Notes: generated by a model not told the origin, from the sequence alone. Shown: positions 25,713 through 35,132, numbered from the stretch's first letter. The stretch: DNA of 64,000 bases from CAVVSQ01 sp963848825 (GCA_963848825.1 CAWKFA010000002.1:682001-746000), one strand, 5' to 3'. Program-made: numbers and translations.

Positions 25713-25783
25713 TGCTTTGATAATGCCGGTGGTAACGCCGCACATAGGCCAATTCAAGTGCCGGTCCAGCGTCATTAGAAAAC

Positions 25784-26027
25784 ATGGCTGTCCACTTTGA
25801 TTTACTCAACACCGGTTTCTTGAGCAAAGTGCTGACCGCATATTTGCGTCCGCACGATATGGCCGAAGTGGAGCAAATGCACCCCAAGCTTGAAGAAGGC
25901 GATGTGCTGATCGGGGACCGCGTCTTTTGTTCGTTTGTGCATTTAACCCTGCTCATGAGAAGTAAGCTGCGTTGCGTGTATCGTGCCCACCAGAAACAGA
26001 TCGTCAACTTCCGAATCGGCAGGTTTC
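25784..26027 (+). pseudogene. IS4-family transposase fragment
   Basis: HFDLLNTGFLSKVLTAYLRP, then LEEGDVLIGDRVFCSFVHLT and RSKLRCVYRAHQKQIVNF, match the central part of an IS4-group transposase around the second catalytic Asp (GDR). It lacks both the first Asp and the Glu region and differs from the IS4 element at 7221. It is a decayed remnant. Confidence 0.7.
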
Positions 26028-26123
26028 ATAACAGGCCTCAACACAAGCCCGTGAAGGGATTGCCATATTCCCACTGACTGAAACGCTGTATGTGTCTCGT
26101 GCACACTCCTTGATGGTGGTCCA

Positions 26124-26446
26124 ATGTCTGTGAGCCTCATGTTGACGAATAAGAAAGATAGAAATCAGCGCCAACTGATTCCCGTGGCGACGCAACAAGA
26201 ATTCATTGAGAATTGGTTGCCTATATGCGCGTCACTCCGCCTCTGTTTTGTTCCAATGTTTGAGACTGGCACTGTTGTGTAGACGGCGATATTAATTTCT
26301 TTATTGATGAACTCAACAGATTAAGGGACGTTGTATCGAATTCGGTCAATTCAAACGATGTAAGACTTTTCGAGCGAACCAGGAGTATTATTGAAGAATT
26401 AATTAAGGTAAGAGGTAGAGACGAAATCGAAGTCTACATAGGGTGA
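26124..26446 (+). pseudogene. Small hypothetical protein, one frameshift
   Basis: From ATG 26124, MSVSLMLTNKKDRNQRQLIP ... LRLCFVPMFETGTVV runs to about 26278. The next frame reads DGDINFFIDELNRLRDVVSN and IIEELIKVRGRDEIEVYIG to TGA 26444-26446. The length is 323 bases, so one base is missing or extra. The restored product is ~106 residues. Family unknown; size and A+T-rich codon use suggest an accessory (immunity-like) gene. Confidence 0.5.
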
Positions 26447-26546
26447 CGCATGGAGGCTGTCGGTTTCCTTAAAACACAGTGCGTCTCGTGCGTACACCAT
26501 ATGTACCTTTCATGCCTACGGATAATATCATAAAGGCAGGGCTCGT

Positions 26547-26831
26547 ATGGATAATGAAATCATGGAAATCTGGTCAAAAGTAATAAACAGGCCCGTGTTG
26601 CGAGTACCCGGAAGAAAATTCCCTGGAATGTTACTTCAAGGCGACACACTTTCGTCGCTGTTTGCGCTTTCTCGCATGATCCGGGAACGCGTGGTGCAGT
26701 TTGAGGACAGCGAACTCGTCGAGCTTTCTGAAGAATTGAACGATGAGCTAAAAGATATCCTTTATGAGTATGAACAAGTTCTTAAGGCGAACCATAGTGT
26801 CCTACCTTATGTATCGCCGTTCGAACATTAG
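26547..26831 (+). CDS. Small hypothetical protein (PGRxFPG...QGD type)
   Basis: ATG 26547; 94 codons. RPVLRVPGRKFPGMLLQGDT, then LFALSRMIRERVVQ and LKDILYEYEQVLKANHSVLP. I have seen this pattern (PGRxFPGxLxQGDxLxxL, then a helical half ending in VLPY) in a family of small bacterial proteins, possibly DUF6959, but I am unsure. It looks intact. Confidence 0.6.
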   Translation: MDNEIMEIWSKVINRPVLRVPGRKFPGMLLQGDTLSSLFALSRMIRERVVQFEDSELVELSEELNDELKDILYEYEQVLKANHSVLPYVSPFEH

Positions 26832-26960
26832 CGAGCCTACATTACGTTCTTCTGCCGTCCATATGATTGGACCCATCAGGTTTATTAGACCGTATTTCGG
26901 CGAAAGCTATGGACTCGCTTTACCCTGAAAAGGGAGTTAGGCGTGGCTTGGCAGTACGGG

Positions 26961-27275
26961 AAAATTCAAACGGGACACAGCTTGTATCCAAGTCATTTCG
27001 ATTGTCAAAACAATGAAGGTGCATCGTTTCCGGGTTTTTACGCGGCCGACCCTGCGAACGCATCGACGCTTGCAAGCCAAGTTGTTGAGCCGTCTGTCCG
27101 CAAAATCGTTCCGAACCGTAGGGCCCACTACGTGTCACCGAACGGCGCACCGCCTCCAGTTCCTCCTCGGTCTGCACGGCATTCACGAGGTCCACGCAAT
27201 TGAGCGGCATGTCCACAGGCCAAAGATGCAGGTGGTGGACTGTACGCGAAATCGAGCTGCGCCCCCTTTAATTTT
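26961..27275 (-). repeat. RAYT-derived ~320 bp element, copy A
   Basis: Bounded by AAAATTCAAACGGGACA (26961) and an inverse GCCCCCTTTAATTTT (end 27275). The minus strand encodes VNAVQTEEELEAVRRSVTRS, then LGLQASMRSQGRPRK: the RAYT C-terminus only. The frame is interrupted in other copies. No other gene is seen between 26832 and 27360. Confidence 0.75.
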
Positions 27276-27360
27276 CTGCCGCCAGAGGGGAAGTAGTTTG
27301 ACTGATGTGACCGAGCGGGTAGAATTGTAGGAGCGGTCACGCATAGCAAAGGAGAGAATC

Positions 27361-27555
27361 GTGCCGTTGAATATGAGAATCTTGGTGTATTTGACACTTC
27401 TCGGCACACTCCTGATAATAACAGGAATAATTCTTGCGGCGTGGGTCCAATCCGCACGCCACCGTGAACAAAAAACGAAGAGAGAAGATGGCGATTCATC
27501 AACACACTCCTCACGCATTCCCTTTTATTGGAATACACATGGATGTCCCCTTTGA
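27361..27555 (+). CDS. Small single-span membrane protein
   Basis: GTG 27361 with AAAGGAGAG upstream (or ATG 27373); 64 codons. One transmembrane segment (LTLLGTLLIITGIILAAWV), then a charged tail (RHREQKTKREDGDSS). No family is seen. It lies between RAYT-derived copy A and the T2SG-like gene. Confidence 0.5.
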   Translation: MPLNMRILVYLTLLGTLLIITGIILAAWVQSARHREQKTKREDGDSSTHSSRIPFYWNTHGCPL

Positions 27556-27579
27556 TTTACCCAATTTTTTGGTGCGATC

Positions 27580-27981
27580 ATGCCAAGCCGATCGGCTTTG
27601 ACGTCCATTGGTACCTGCGTAATATTTCTCGCGGCGATTTGCGGTTACTGCCTTTCCCCCTTCGGCAGAATCGACGAGCCCAAATACATGTTCGCGAAGA
27701 GCCAGGCAATGATTATTGGCGCACAAATCAAAGCCTATGCTGTCGAGCATCATGGCAGATTGCCGCAAAGCCTTGACGACTTACTTATAAAGAGCGCGGA
27801 CGGTCACGGACCCTATTTCGAATCCAAGGACCAACTTTTGGACCCGTGGGGGCAGCAATACCAGTATGATCCGAACGGAGCTATCAACGGACAGAAAGGG
27901 ATGATCGGCATGCCCGACGTTTATACCCGGGACCCATCGAATGGCCGAATATATGCCAACTGGAAGAACCCAGGTAACTGA
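27580..27981 (+). CDS. GspG-like pseudopilin C-domain protein
   Basis: ATG 27580; 133 codons. An N-terminal membrane helix (IGTCVIFLAAICGYCL) is followed by IGAQIKAYAVEHHGRLPQSL, DDLL, LLDPWGQQYQYDPNGAING and PDVYTRDPSNGRIYANW. This is the type II secretion GspG/T2SSG C-terminal fold, including the DPWG calcium-site region. There is no classic prepilin peptidase motif, so it may be an anchored stand-alone version. No other T2SS genes are adjacent. The start has a poor ribosome-binding site. Confidence 0.65.
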   Translation: MPSRSALTSIGTCVIFLAAICGYCLSPFGRIDEPKYMFAKSQAMIIGAQIKAYAVEHHGRLPQSLDDLLIKSADGHGPYFESKDQLLDPWGQQYQYDPNGAINGQKGMIGMPDVYTRDPSNGRIYANWKNPGN

Positions 27982-28037
27982 GCTGGGCGCCTGCAAAATC
28001 CCCAGCAGTATCGTTGCTTCGGAAAAACAAAAGGAGA

Positions 28038-28220
28038 GAATTCAACGGGGACGCAGCTCGTATCCAGTCATTTTCGGCTGTCAAAACAGCGTCGGCGCAT
28101 CGTTTTCCTGGGCTTTTACGCGGCCGACTCTGCGGACGCAGCGACGCTTGCAAGCCGAGTAGTTGAGCCGGTTGCCCGCACCATCGTTCCGAACCGCAGG
28201 GGCGGCAACGTGTCACCGGT
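28038..28220 (-). repeat. RAYT-derived element, copy B (truncated)
   Basis: Starts GAATTCAACGGGGACGCAGC and follows the other copies through GGCGCATCGTTTTCC and GTGTCACCG, then breaks near 28220. It has lost the part encoding the EELEAVRR segment and the far inverted end. Confidence 0.7.
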
Positions 28221-28382
28221 GCGCGTACGGAGGGCCCTTTAAGCCGGATTAATGAGCCGCATGCCTATCTGAAAGGCTCGTCTACGAAATGGCTGCCCGG
28301 TCAAAATAACCGGTTGCCGCTACGCGTTCCTTGGCAGAAGCCCAAGATTGTGATAGGCTCCGATGATAGGAGGAGACTGCCC

Positions 28383-28673
28383 ATGACCATTCATTTACCC
28401 GAAGACTTGGACCGCTTCGTCCAAGCCAAGATTCAAACCGGGCGATTTGCGTCCGAAGACGCGGCAATTATCGAAGCCGTCCGCCTGCTCCAGCAGTCGG
28501 AGGAACTCACGTCGAAAAACGTTCTTTCCACACCTGCTGCTGAGCCTGCTTGGCAACGAGTTTTGCATATTATGGGCCAAATACCCGACACGGAGCTAGA
28601 CCGGCTTCCGGCTGATGGTGCTGAACAACTTGACCACTATATTTATGGCACCCCAAAGCGGCCCAATCCATGA
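28383..28673 (+). CDS. Antitoxin of a PIN-toxin pair (ParD/CopG-like N-terminus)
   Basis: ATG 28383 with AGGAGG upstream; 96 codons. MTIHLPEDLDRFVQAKIQTG, then RFASEDAAIIEAVRLLQQ, is the ribbon-helix-helix pattern of ParD-like antitoxins. The rest (LHIMGQIPDTELDRLPADGA) would bind the toxin. The last four bases overlap the PIN toxin start at 28670, as is usual for such operons. Confidence 0.75.
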   Translation: MTIHLPEDLDRFVQAKIQTGRFASEDAAIIEAVRLLQQSEELTSKNVLSTPAAEPAWQRVLHIMGQIPDTELDRLPADGAEQLDHYIYGTPKRPNP

Positions 28674-29076
28674 AACGCATCTTTGCAGATGCCCATTATT
28701 GGGTTGCTCTTGGCAACCGTAAGGACCAGTCGCATCAAAAAGCTGTCGAAGTCAGCGGCCAGCTTGGCCAGGCTGCCTTGGTCACGACGGATGAAGTCCT
28801 TAATGAATTCCTGGCGTATTTCAGCGACTCAGGCCCGAAAACACGGACGCAAAGCGTCGAATCCGTACGAGCACTTCTAGTCAATCCAAACGTCTAGGTA
28901 GTGGCGCAAACCCGGCAGACATTCCTTGCCGGCTTGGCACTTTATGAGGCGCGTCCTGATAAAGCCTACAGTCTGACGGATTGCATTTCCATGGTCACGA
29001 TGCGCCTCAAAGCATTGCGGAAGTTCTCACTCACGACGCACATTTCACCCAGGAAGGGTTTACCATTTTGCTCTGA
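28670..29076 (+). pseudogene. PIN-domain (VapC-like) toxin, two frameshifts
   Basis: MKRIFADAHYWVALGNRKDQ begins with the first PIN Asp, and TTDEVLNEFLAYFSDSG carries the conserved Glu. After a change near 28893 comes RPDKAYSLTDCISMVTM with the SLTD Asp. After another near 29000 come AEVLTHDAHFTQEGFTILL and TGA 29074-29076. About 135 residues, normal for VapC-type RNases. PIN toxins cleave tRNA or other RNA. All catalytic acids are present once the frames are joined. Confidence 0.75.
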
Positions 29077-29383
29077 GGTTGCCACCCACGGACAGCGGCG
29101 TGTCCTTGCCCAATAGCGTCCGTACCACTTGCTCGCTCAATGGCTGTCGCTGCGCCAGCAGCGTGAACAGCACCTCCATCTTAAGCCGGATTTAAAATGG
29201 CGAGGTCCCCTACCGGTTTCGACCCGTCTGACGGCTAACGATAACTGATTTTGTCATCAACCGTCAACGAGATACTCCCAATTTCGCTTATTTCTTTTGA
29301 TTCGTTCATTTTGTTCGTTGCGTTGGTTTCTATTTTGTGTTGGGCTGACGTTGAGGCGTTTTTTAAAATTGAAGGAGTAAACC
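29077..29383. other. Intergenic region with a short minus-strand gene remnant
   Basis: The minus strand from about 29183 reads EVLFTLLAQRQPLSEQVVRT, a helical piece that does not continue. It is probably a broken gene. The last 130 bases are A+T-rich and probably hold the promoter of the antitoxin gene at 29384. Confidence 0.35.
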
Positions 29384-29842
29384 ATGGTCACCTTGACACG
29401 CAAAAAATTGGAACCCGCTACACCCACCAACGAGGAAATGGAACTTGCCCGCGAGGCGGGGCCGCGACTGGCTGATCTGCTGGACAAGTCCAAGACGGTC
29501 GAAGTGCGGGTCGGCAACAAGGACGAGCCGCTGGTGCTGCCGGTCTCGTCGTTGCGGCTGCTGGCCGACATCCTCGTAAAAATGGGCGAAGGAAGCGCCG
29601 TCGCGGTGCTGCCCGTCGAAACCGAATTGACCAGCCAGCAGGCCGCCGACGTACTTAATGTCTCGCGACCGTACCTCGTGAAACTCCTTGATGAAGGCAA
29701 ACTCCCCCATCGCACGGTCGGTACGCGGCGACGAGTGCTGTTCTGCGATGTTCTGGAGTACAAGAAAGTGGTGGTGGCGGCGCGGGCCAAAGTTCTCAAC
29801 GAATTAGCGGCTCAGGCCCAAGAATTAAAGATGGGCTACTAA
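29384..29842 (+). CDS. Excisionase-type HTH antitoxin
   Basis: ATG 29384 with GAAGGAG upstream; 152 codons. The C-terminal half, ELTSQQAADVLNVSRPYLVK, then LDEGKLPHRTVGTRRRVLFC, is a MerR/excisionase winged helix. The N-terminal half is helical and acidic. Such genes pair with PIN-domain toxins, as here (toxin 4 bases downstream). It probably represses its own promoter and neutralises the toxin. Confidence 0.85.
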   Translation: MVTLTRKKLEPATPTNEEMELAREAGPRLADLLDKSKTVEVRVGNKDEPLVLPVSSLRLLADILVKMGEGSAVAVLPVETELTSQQAADVLNVSRPYLVKLLDEGKLPHRTVGTRRRVLFCDVLEYKKVVVAARAKVLNELAAQAQELKMGY

Positions 29843-29846
29843 AACC

Positions 29847-30410
29847 ATGCCACCCAGTGCCGTTTACGACGCCTGCGTGCTCTACCCGGCACCACTTCGC
29901 GACCTGCTCATGTGGCTGGCCGTCTCCGACGCGGTGCGACCTTATTGGACGGAAGCGATTCACGAGGAGTGGATGCGAAGCGTTCTGGTCGACCGGCCTG
30001 ATCTAACGCGCGGGCAGCTGGAGCGGACCAAGTCGCAAATGAACACGCACGTCCATGACGCCCTGGTCGAAGGTTACGAATCGCTCATCGCGGGGTTGAC
30101 GCTCCCTGACCCAGACGACCGGCACGTCCTCGCCGCCGCCATTCACGCCCGCGCTGGTGTAATCGTGACGTTTAACCTAAAAGACTTCCCTGAAGAAGTG
30201 TTAGCGCCCTACGGGCAACAGGCGCAGCATCCGGACAATTTTGTAAGCAACCTACTCGATGATACACCGGATCTGGTCTGCGCGGTGAAGCTACAGCGGG
30301 AGAGCTTGAACAACCCGCCCAAATCGGTCGCTGACTACCTAGAAATGGTGGAGCGAATGGGCTTGCCGCAGACGGCGGCAAAGCTGCGAGGCTTTGAAGG
30401 CGTCATCTGA
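29847..30410 (+). CDS. PIN-domain toxin
   Basis: ATG 29847; 187 codons. AVYDACVLYPAPLRDLLMWL carries the first PIN Asp, WTEAIHEEWMRSV the conserved Glu, and LPDPDDRHVLAAAIHARAGV with IVTFNLKDFP the later acidic residues. This is the longer PIN type usually paired with an excisionase-like antitoxin. Predicted ribonuclease. Intact. Confidence 0.85.
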   Translation: MPPSAVYDACVLYPAPLRDLLMWLAVSDAVRPYWTEAIHEEWMRSVLVDRPDLTRGQLERTKSQMNTHVHDALVEGYESLIAGLTLPDPDDRHVLAAAIHARAGVIVTFNLKDFPEEVLAPYGQQAQHPDNFVSNLLDDTPDLVCAVKLQRESLNNPPKSVADYLEMVERMGLPQTAAKLRGFEGVI

Positions 30411-30440
30411 CACTGTCTTGAAAGGCGTGGTATCTTGAAA

Positions 30441-30755
30441 TGAACATACAAGGGGCGCGGCTCGTATCCAAGTCCTTTTCGGTTGTCAAACCAGGGTCGG
30501 CGCATCGTTTCCAGGTTTTTAAGCGGCCAACCCTGCGGACGCAGCGACGCTTGCAAGCCGAATTGTTGAGCCGTCTGCACGCACCATCGTTCCGAACCGT
30601 AGGGCCGAATACGTGTCACCGAACGGCGCACCGCCTCCAGTTCCTCCTCGGTCTGCACGGCGTTCACGAGGTCCACCCAATTGAGCGGCATGTCCACAGG
30701 CCAAGGATGCAGGTGGTGGACGGCCCTCGCAGTCGAACTGCAACCCTTTGAATTT
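30441..30755 (-). repeat. RAYT-derived element, copy C
   Basis: Same layout as copy A: it starts CAAGGGGCGCGGCTCGTATC after a degenerate end and closes with CCCTTTGAATTT. The minus-strand frame includes WVDLVNAVQTEEELEAVRRS. It starts 31 bases after the PIN toxin stop. Confidence 0.75.
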
Positions 30756-30875
30756 CTCGAACAAGCAAAACAAGTACGAGCGGCACAACCAAATAGCCTT
30801 GAACAAAGGCCCGATGACCTTGCGCTGATATTGACCTTAAAACGACAATTATAAAAACTCGGCACGCAACTACCA

Positions 30876-31292
30876 TTAGCCTTTCTTTTTTTCGCGACGC
30901 AGTTCCGCTTTAATAGATACTTCAGCCGCTTCCAAATCAAGAATCAATACATCTTCGCTTGAGTGTTTGTATTTAAAAATCAACGCGCTACCGACGGGAC
31001 CAAATGCTATGGTCTTGTCATTCATAATGCTAGGTTCACTGTCACCTGCCCGGTAATGCTTGCCATCGGCCGATACTAAGTACAGGGTAATCCTGCCAGG
31101 CACAGTAGCCTGGAGTTCGATTCCTGAAACTCCTTGCCACTCGGCAAACCGGCAGTCGAGTTTGTAGCTTCTCCAGGCTCCAACGATCCAGTCGCGCTCG
31201 GCCCGTTTTGCAATTTCTTCCTCGAGACACGCCGGCCGACAACCAGTCATAAAGACGGCAAGGATACCGACTAGAAGGCATTTTATAATCAT
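30876..31292 (-). CDS. Small lipoprotein
   Basis: ATG 31292; 138 codons. Lipoprotein signal peptide KCLLVGILAVFMTGCRPACL with lipobox FMTGC. The mature part has beta-strand-like segments (GRITLYLVSADGKHYRAGDS) and a lysine-rich C-terminus. No domain is recognised. It lies between copies C and D of the RAYT-derived element. Confidence 0.65.
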   Translation of the reverse strand: MIIKCLLVGILAVFMTGCRPACLEEEIAKRAERDWIVGAWRSYKLDCRFAEWQGVSGIELQATVPGRITLYLVSADGKHYRAGDSEPSIMNDKTIAFGPVGSALIFKYKHSSEDVLILDLEAAEVSIKAELRREKKKG

Positions 31293-31365
31293 GTCATGGC
31301 CCGTTGCCTTTTTGTACCCAACTATTCTTGTTGGGACCAGGAAATTTCAGAGAAAACTCAAAGGG

Positions 31366-31691
31366 AGAAATTCAAAGGGGACGCAGCGGACGCAGCTCGT
31401 ATCCAATTCATTTTCGGTTGTCAAAAGAGTGTCAGCGCATCGTTTCCAGTTTTTTAAGCGGCCGACTCTGCGGACGCATCCACGCTTGCAAGCCGAGTTG
31501 TTGAGCAGTCTGCCCGCACCATCGTTTCGAACCGTAGGGCCGAATACGTGTCACCGAACGGCGCACCGCCTCCAGTTCCTCCTCGGTCTGCACGGCGTTC
31601 ATGGGGGTCCAACCAATTGAACGGCATGTCCACAGGCCAAGGATGCAGGTGGTGGACGACACGCGAATTAGAGCTGCGCTCCTTTAAATTT
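31366..31691 (-). repeat. RAYT-derived element, copy D
   Basis: Begins GAAATTCAAAGGGGACGCAG, with a 10-base internal duplication (GGACGCAGCGGACGCAG), and ends CTCCTTTAAATTTC. It encodes the same RAYT tail on the minus strand (NAVQTEEELEAVRRSVTRIR). Confidence 0.8.
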
Positions 31692-31700
31692 CCCGCAAAC

Positions 31701-32876
31701 TCAATCCACTTTTTTTCGCATCTCTGGCACAGCAACAAGATAAACAAAGCCTTTTGCTGTACCCATACAAATTGCGTTCAAATCCTCAATGTAAATAGCC
31801 GAGAATGCCGCGTTATCCGTAGCCAAATCTGTATCATATTTCAATACGCATTCGCCGGATTTTATTGCATAAGCGGTTATCTCGGTCTTGAAAAGACGTC
31901 CATCGTTTTTATTCTCGTCGACCAAGTTACTATTTACTGTTAACACTACATCTCCGATTGTAAAGGCAGACACAACATCCTTACAGAGCTTTTCGAACCT
32001 AATCTCGCGAATTAGCTTCCATGTTTCCGTGTCCCAAACAGTTAGAAGCCGCCGAGGGCGGTTGTTCTCAATCACTGTCCCGTTGGCGATTAAATACTTG
32101 TTATCCCCAGAAAATGAAAGCTGATGTGTGCTGCCCGGCAATTTCAGCAGCGCTAGCATCATTCCATTTTTGTAATCCAAGACTGCGGCGCTTCGGTTTG
32201 ACAGGCCGGCACCCACAGCAACATATCGTTGATTCCAACTAACCTCGGCCAGAACACTTTCGGTGTTTTTCAGACTGTCTCTCGCGTCTGCCGGTAACAC
32301 AAGCACTCGCTTGAGCATTCCAGTGCCAGCATCCAAAACGACTATGTTGGCGTCTTTATCATATTGGTAAAGCTCCTTCCCTAATGGCGCAAGCTTCGCC
32401 CATCCTGGACAAGGTGCAAGTTTTTGTGGCTCTCGCCAGAGGTTAACAGGATCATATAAGCTCATGCTGCGATACTTGTCCGGCAATCTTAGTCCTTTTG
32501 CTGTGTCCCAAAGACGCATTCCGTCCGCCGCGCCAGACAGCAAGTTATTTTCCGGTGTAAACACAACATATCTAATTTGCTGATTGTGTTCGACGAGTTC
32601 GTGCTTAATTTTGCCGCTCGAAAGCTCCAGCACACTTATTGGAAGTAGTGGGAATGTCTTGAAATTATGAAACTCGGGGGCAGCTGCAATTAGTTTGGTA
32701 CGAGGACAGTAGGCTAGCAGATGAATAGGCGCACTGTAAGGTGTATCTATCATCCGAGGTAAATTGTTGTGTAAATCGGCTGGTTCCATGCCTGTAACTT
32801 GGCAAAGAGAAGTGCCAAGTCCAATTTTCAATACAATCAGTGATACGACAAGGCTAACGTGAGTCGCGAAGTACAT
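31701..32876 (-). CDS. Secreted WD40-like beta-propeller protein
   Basis: 391 residues. The N-terminal hydrophobic stretch (HVSLVVSLIVLKIGLGTSLC) is a signal peptide. Blades include PIHLLAYCPRTKLIAAAPEF, RYVVFTPENNLLSGAADGMR-LWD, and HQLSFSGDNKYLIANGTVIE followed by LLTVWDTETWKLIREIRF. No catalytic domain. The gene is exactly bracketed by copies D and E of the RAYT-derived element. Unlike the WD40 gene at 345 it is intact. Function unknown, probably scaffold. Confidence 0.75.
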   Translation of the reverse strand: MYFATHVSLVVSLIVLKIGLGTSLCQVTGMEPADLHNNLPRMIDTPYSAPIHLLAYCPRTKLIAAAPEFHNFKTFPLLPISVLELSSGKIKHELVEHNQQIRYVVFTPENNLLSGAADGMRLWDTAKGLRLPDKYRSMSLYDPVNLWREPQKLAPCPGWAKLAPLGKELYQYDKDANIVVLDAGTGMLKRVLVLPADARDSLKNTESVLAEVSWNQRYVAVGAGLSNRSAAVLDYKNGMMLALLKLPGSTHQLSFSGDNKYLIANGTVIENNRPRRLLTVWDTETWKLIREIRFEKLCKDVVSAFTIGDVVLTVNSNLVDENKNDGRLFKTEITAYAIKSGECVLKYDTDLATDNAAFSAIYIEDLNAICMGTAKGFVYLVAVPEMRKKVD

Positions 32877-32913
32877 AGCTATTATCTTGTTGAGGCCAAG
32901 GAGTACCCCATCG

Positions 32914-33233
32914 AAAATTCAAAGGGGGACGCAGTTCGTATCCAAGTCATTTTCGGTTGTCAAAACAATGTCGGCGCATCGTTTCCGGGTTTTTACGCGG
33001 GCCGATTATGCGGACGCATCGACGCTTGCAAGCCGAGTTGTTGAGCCGTCTGCCCGCACCATCGTTCCGAACCGTAGGGCCGGCTACGTGTCACCGAACG
33101 GGGGCATCGCCTCCAGTCCTCCTCGGTCTGCACGGCGTTCACGAGGTCCACCCAATTGAGCGGTATGTCCACAGGCCAAGGATGCAGGTGGTGGACGGCA
33201 TCGAAATCCAGATGGGTCCCCTTTTGAATTTTT
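32914..33233 (-). repeat. RAYT-derived element, copy E (best-preserved ends)
   Basis: The ends AAAATTCAAAGGGGGAC (32914-32930) and GTCCCCTTTTGAATTTT (33217-33233) are inverted repeats with two small differences. The interior is homologous to copies A-D throughout and encodes the RAYT tail in reverse. Confidence 0.8.
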
Positions 33234-33239
33234 CCGCGA

Positions 33240-35010
33240 TCATTTTGTGATCACCTTCCCATGTTCTTCGCGGTTACCGGATCGATCTTGGTCGTGAACT
33301 GCTGAATCTGTTCGCGGTGATAAGCATCGGCGCGGCGATGAAGTGCGATCAATGCTGGAAGTGCAGCCCGCGCGAGAGGCCCCATTTCGGCAAGACATTC
33401 CATTGCGAAACTGGTCTGCGAGTTGGACAAGTCCACATTCCCCGAAATCACCTTGATCAGCGCGGTGCGCCGATGGCTCTGGCTGCCCTGTAATATTCCA
33501 AAGTGAGCGTGCATACGTCGTGTCTGAGTGCTTCGCTATCGCCGTCGTCAGCTCAGGGACCGCGCCCTTTTGCGGGCGGCCCAATTTCGCCGAGGCGCCA
33601 GGCCGCGCTCGAAGAGGTCGTATAATCATCGCTGGCCACTGCCTTGCGGAGGGCCCCAATCACGATTTCGGCGATGGCTGGATCGTCCTTTCCCTGGATT
33701 CTCCAAAGTGCATATGCCGCAGACACCTCTGCGGATCGCTCGCCAGTCTTGACCGTTTTGATGAGTTGAGGCACCGCCGACTTCGCGTCGCCGCCGAACT
33801 CGGCGAGAGCGTCCGAGACCACGCTCTGCATATACCAATGGCCCTTTTAAAGCGCCCGAATCGGCGCTGGAACTGCCACGGCTGGCTGGGACCGGATCTT
33901 GCCCAGGGCCTGCGCCGCCGCGGACGGCAGTTGGTATGTGGTAGCGGAAATGCGATCCTCGTAGGTCAATGCCGCGGCCAAATCGGGCGTTGCCGCCGCC
34001 GCCGGCGGACCAATCTCCGCCAGAAAGCGCACCGCCTCAGAGGCCGACGAATTCTCTCCGCGAAGGTTCAGTTCGGCCCGGAGTACCTTCATCTGCTCGG
34101 GCGTCAGTCCCTCGATCTGAAACGCGGCATAGGCTGCGGCCGCCCGACAGTGGTCCAGCTTCATGAGCGCGTGCAGCGCGGGGAGCGCCTCCTTCGCCGC
34201 CGGCCCCATGGTGCCGAGGTGAAGCGCCGCCGAACGCACTTCACCTACCTGCGGATTGTTCTCTGCCTCACGCAGCACCGCGATCAACGTCGCGATTGCG
34301 ACTTTCGGATCGTTGCCCTCGACCGCCCGCCGCACCTCGGCCCGGCCGGGTTCGCGGCGGAGTTGTGTCTTCGTGATCTGGCCGTCAAATTCGCGCGAAT
34401 AGATCGGCTCGCCGCCGCCAAACTCGCCCGCTACGTCGAGTCGAAACCGCAGCTTCGTCTTCATGGGCCCCTCGTAAGCAGCGGCCTTGATCTCCCAGTA
34501 TTGTCCCGGTTTCAAAAAGACTCGGTGGAAGCTGTTGCCGCAATGAGTCTGCGGGAGTTCTTCGATCTCGCACCATTTCCCCTGTTCGTCCTGGGCTTCC
34601 TGAACAAGGTAAAGGCACGAATCGCACGCCGTGAATTCTTTTACCTCGCCGGTGCGGTTGACGAGCCGAACGGCGACGCCGCGAAATTTGAAATAGGCGA
34701 CCGCTTCCTCAGGATCGACGATGAGCGACAGCTTCCCCTTCGCCCCAGGTGTTGTCGCCAAGGTCGATCGGAAAATTGTCGCAGCCACCGAATCCGCCGA
34801 GCGCCTTGCGATCGGCCAAACGACTACCGACAGGATAGGTTCCGCGCACTCGCTTGTCGGTCCTGACGGCAACGGCATCGGTATCGAGCGGCGCGAACCT
34901 CCATCCTTCGGGACGTGGCGCGTCGATTCCTTGGCGGCCTGCCAGGCGAGGACGCCACCGACTATGCCGCCGATGCCAGTAATAACAAGCACGCCAAGAA
35001 GTTTTCGCAT
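33240..35010 (-). pseudogene. Membrane-anchored HEAT-repeat protein, several frameshifts
   Basis: ATG 35010 with GGGGATGAG upstream. Signal anchor KLLGVLVITGIGGIVGGVLA. An N-terminal beta domain follows (KLSLIVDPEEAVAYFKFRGV, FLKPGQYWEIKAAAYEGPMK), then HEAT-type repeats (SAALHLGTMGPAAKEALPAL, SEAVRFLAEIGPPAAAATPD). At about 33840 the frame changes to VSDALAEFGGDAKSAVPQLI, near 33560 to ELTTAIAKHSDTTYARSLWN, and near 33500 to the last part ending at about 33250. Restored length is ~590 residues. Function unknown. Confidence 0.7.
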
Positions 35011-35023
35011 CTCATCCCCATTC

Positions 35024-35072
35024 CTGAATCGCTGGGCTATTATCTGCCGCCCCGGCTGGGGCTTAGCAAGAC
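35024..35072. repeat. Dispersed palindromic repeat, type 3 (ATCGCTGGGCTATTATCTG)
   Basis: GAATCGCTGGGCTATTATCT, then GCCGCCCCGGCTGGGGCTTA. The same unit occurs at 39131-39173. It lies just upstream of the HEAT gene start. Confidence 0.65.
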
Positions 35073-35132
35073 GCCATCGGCCCAGGCCACAGCACCAGAC
35101 GAGGCGCTGCCCCTTCGTGATCTCCCACACTT

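Noticed and set aside
33520..34866. A 448-residue plus-strand open frame
   Set aside because: Shadow of the minus-strand HEAT gene; composition is Arg-rich without domains.
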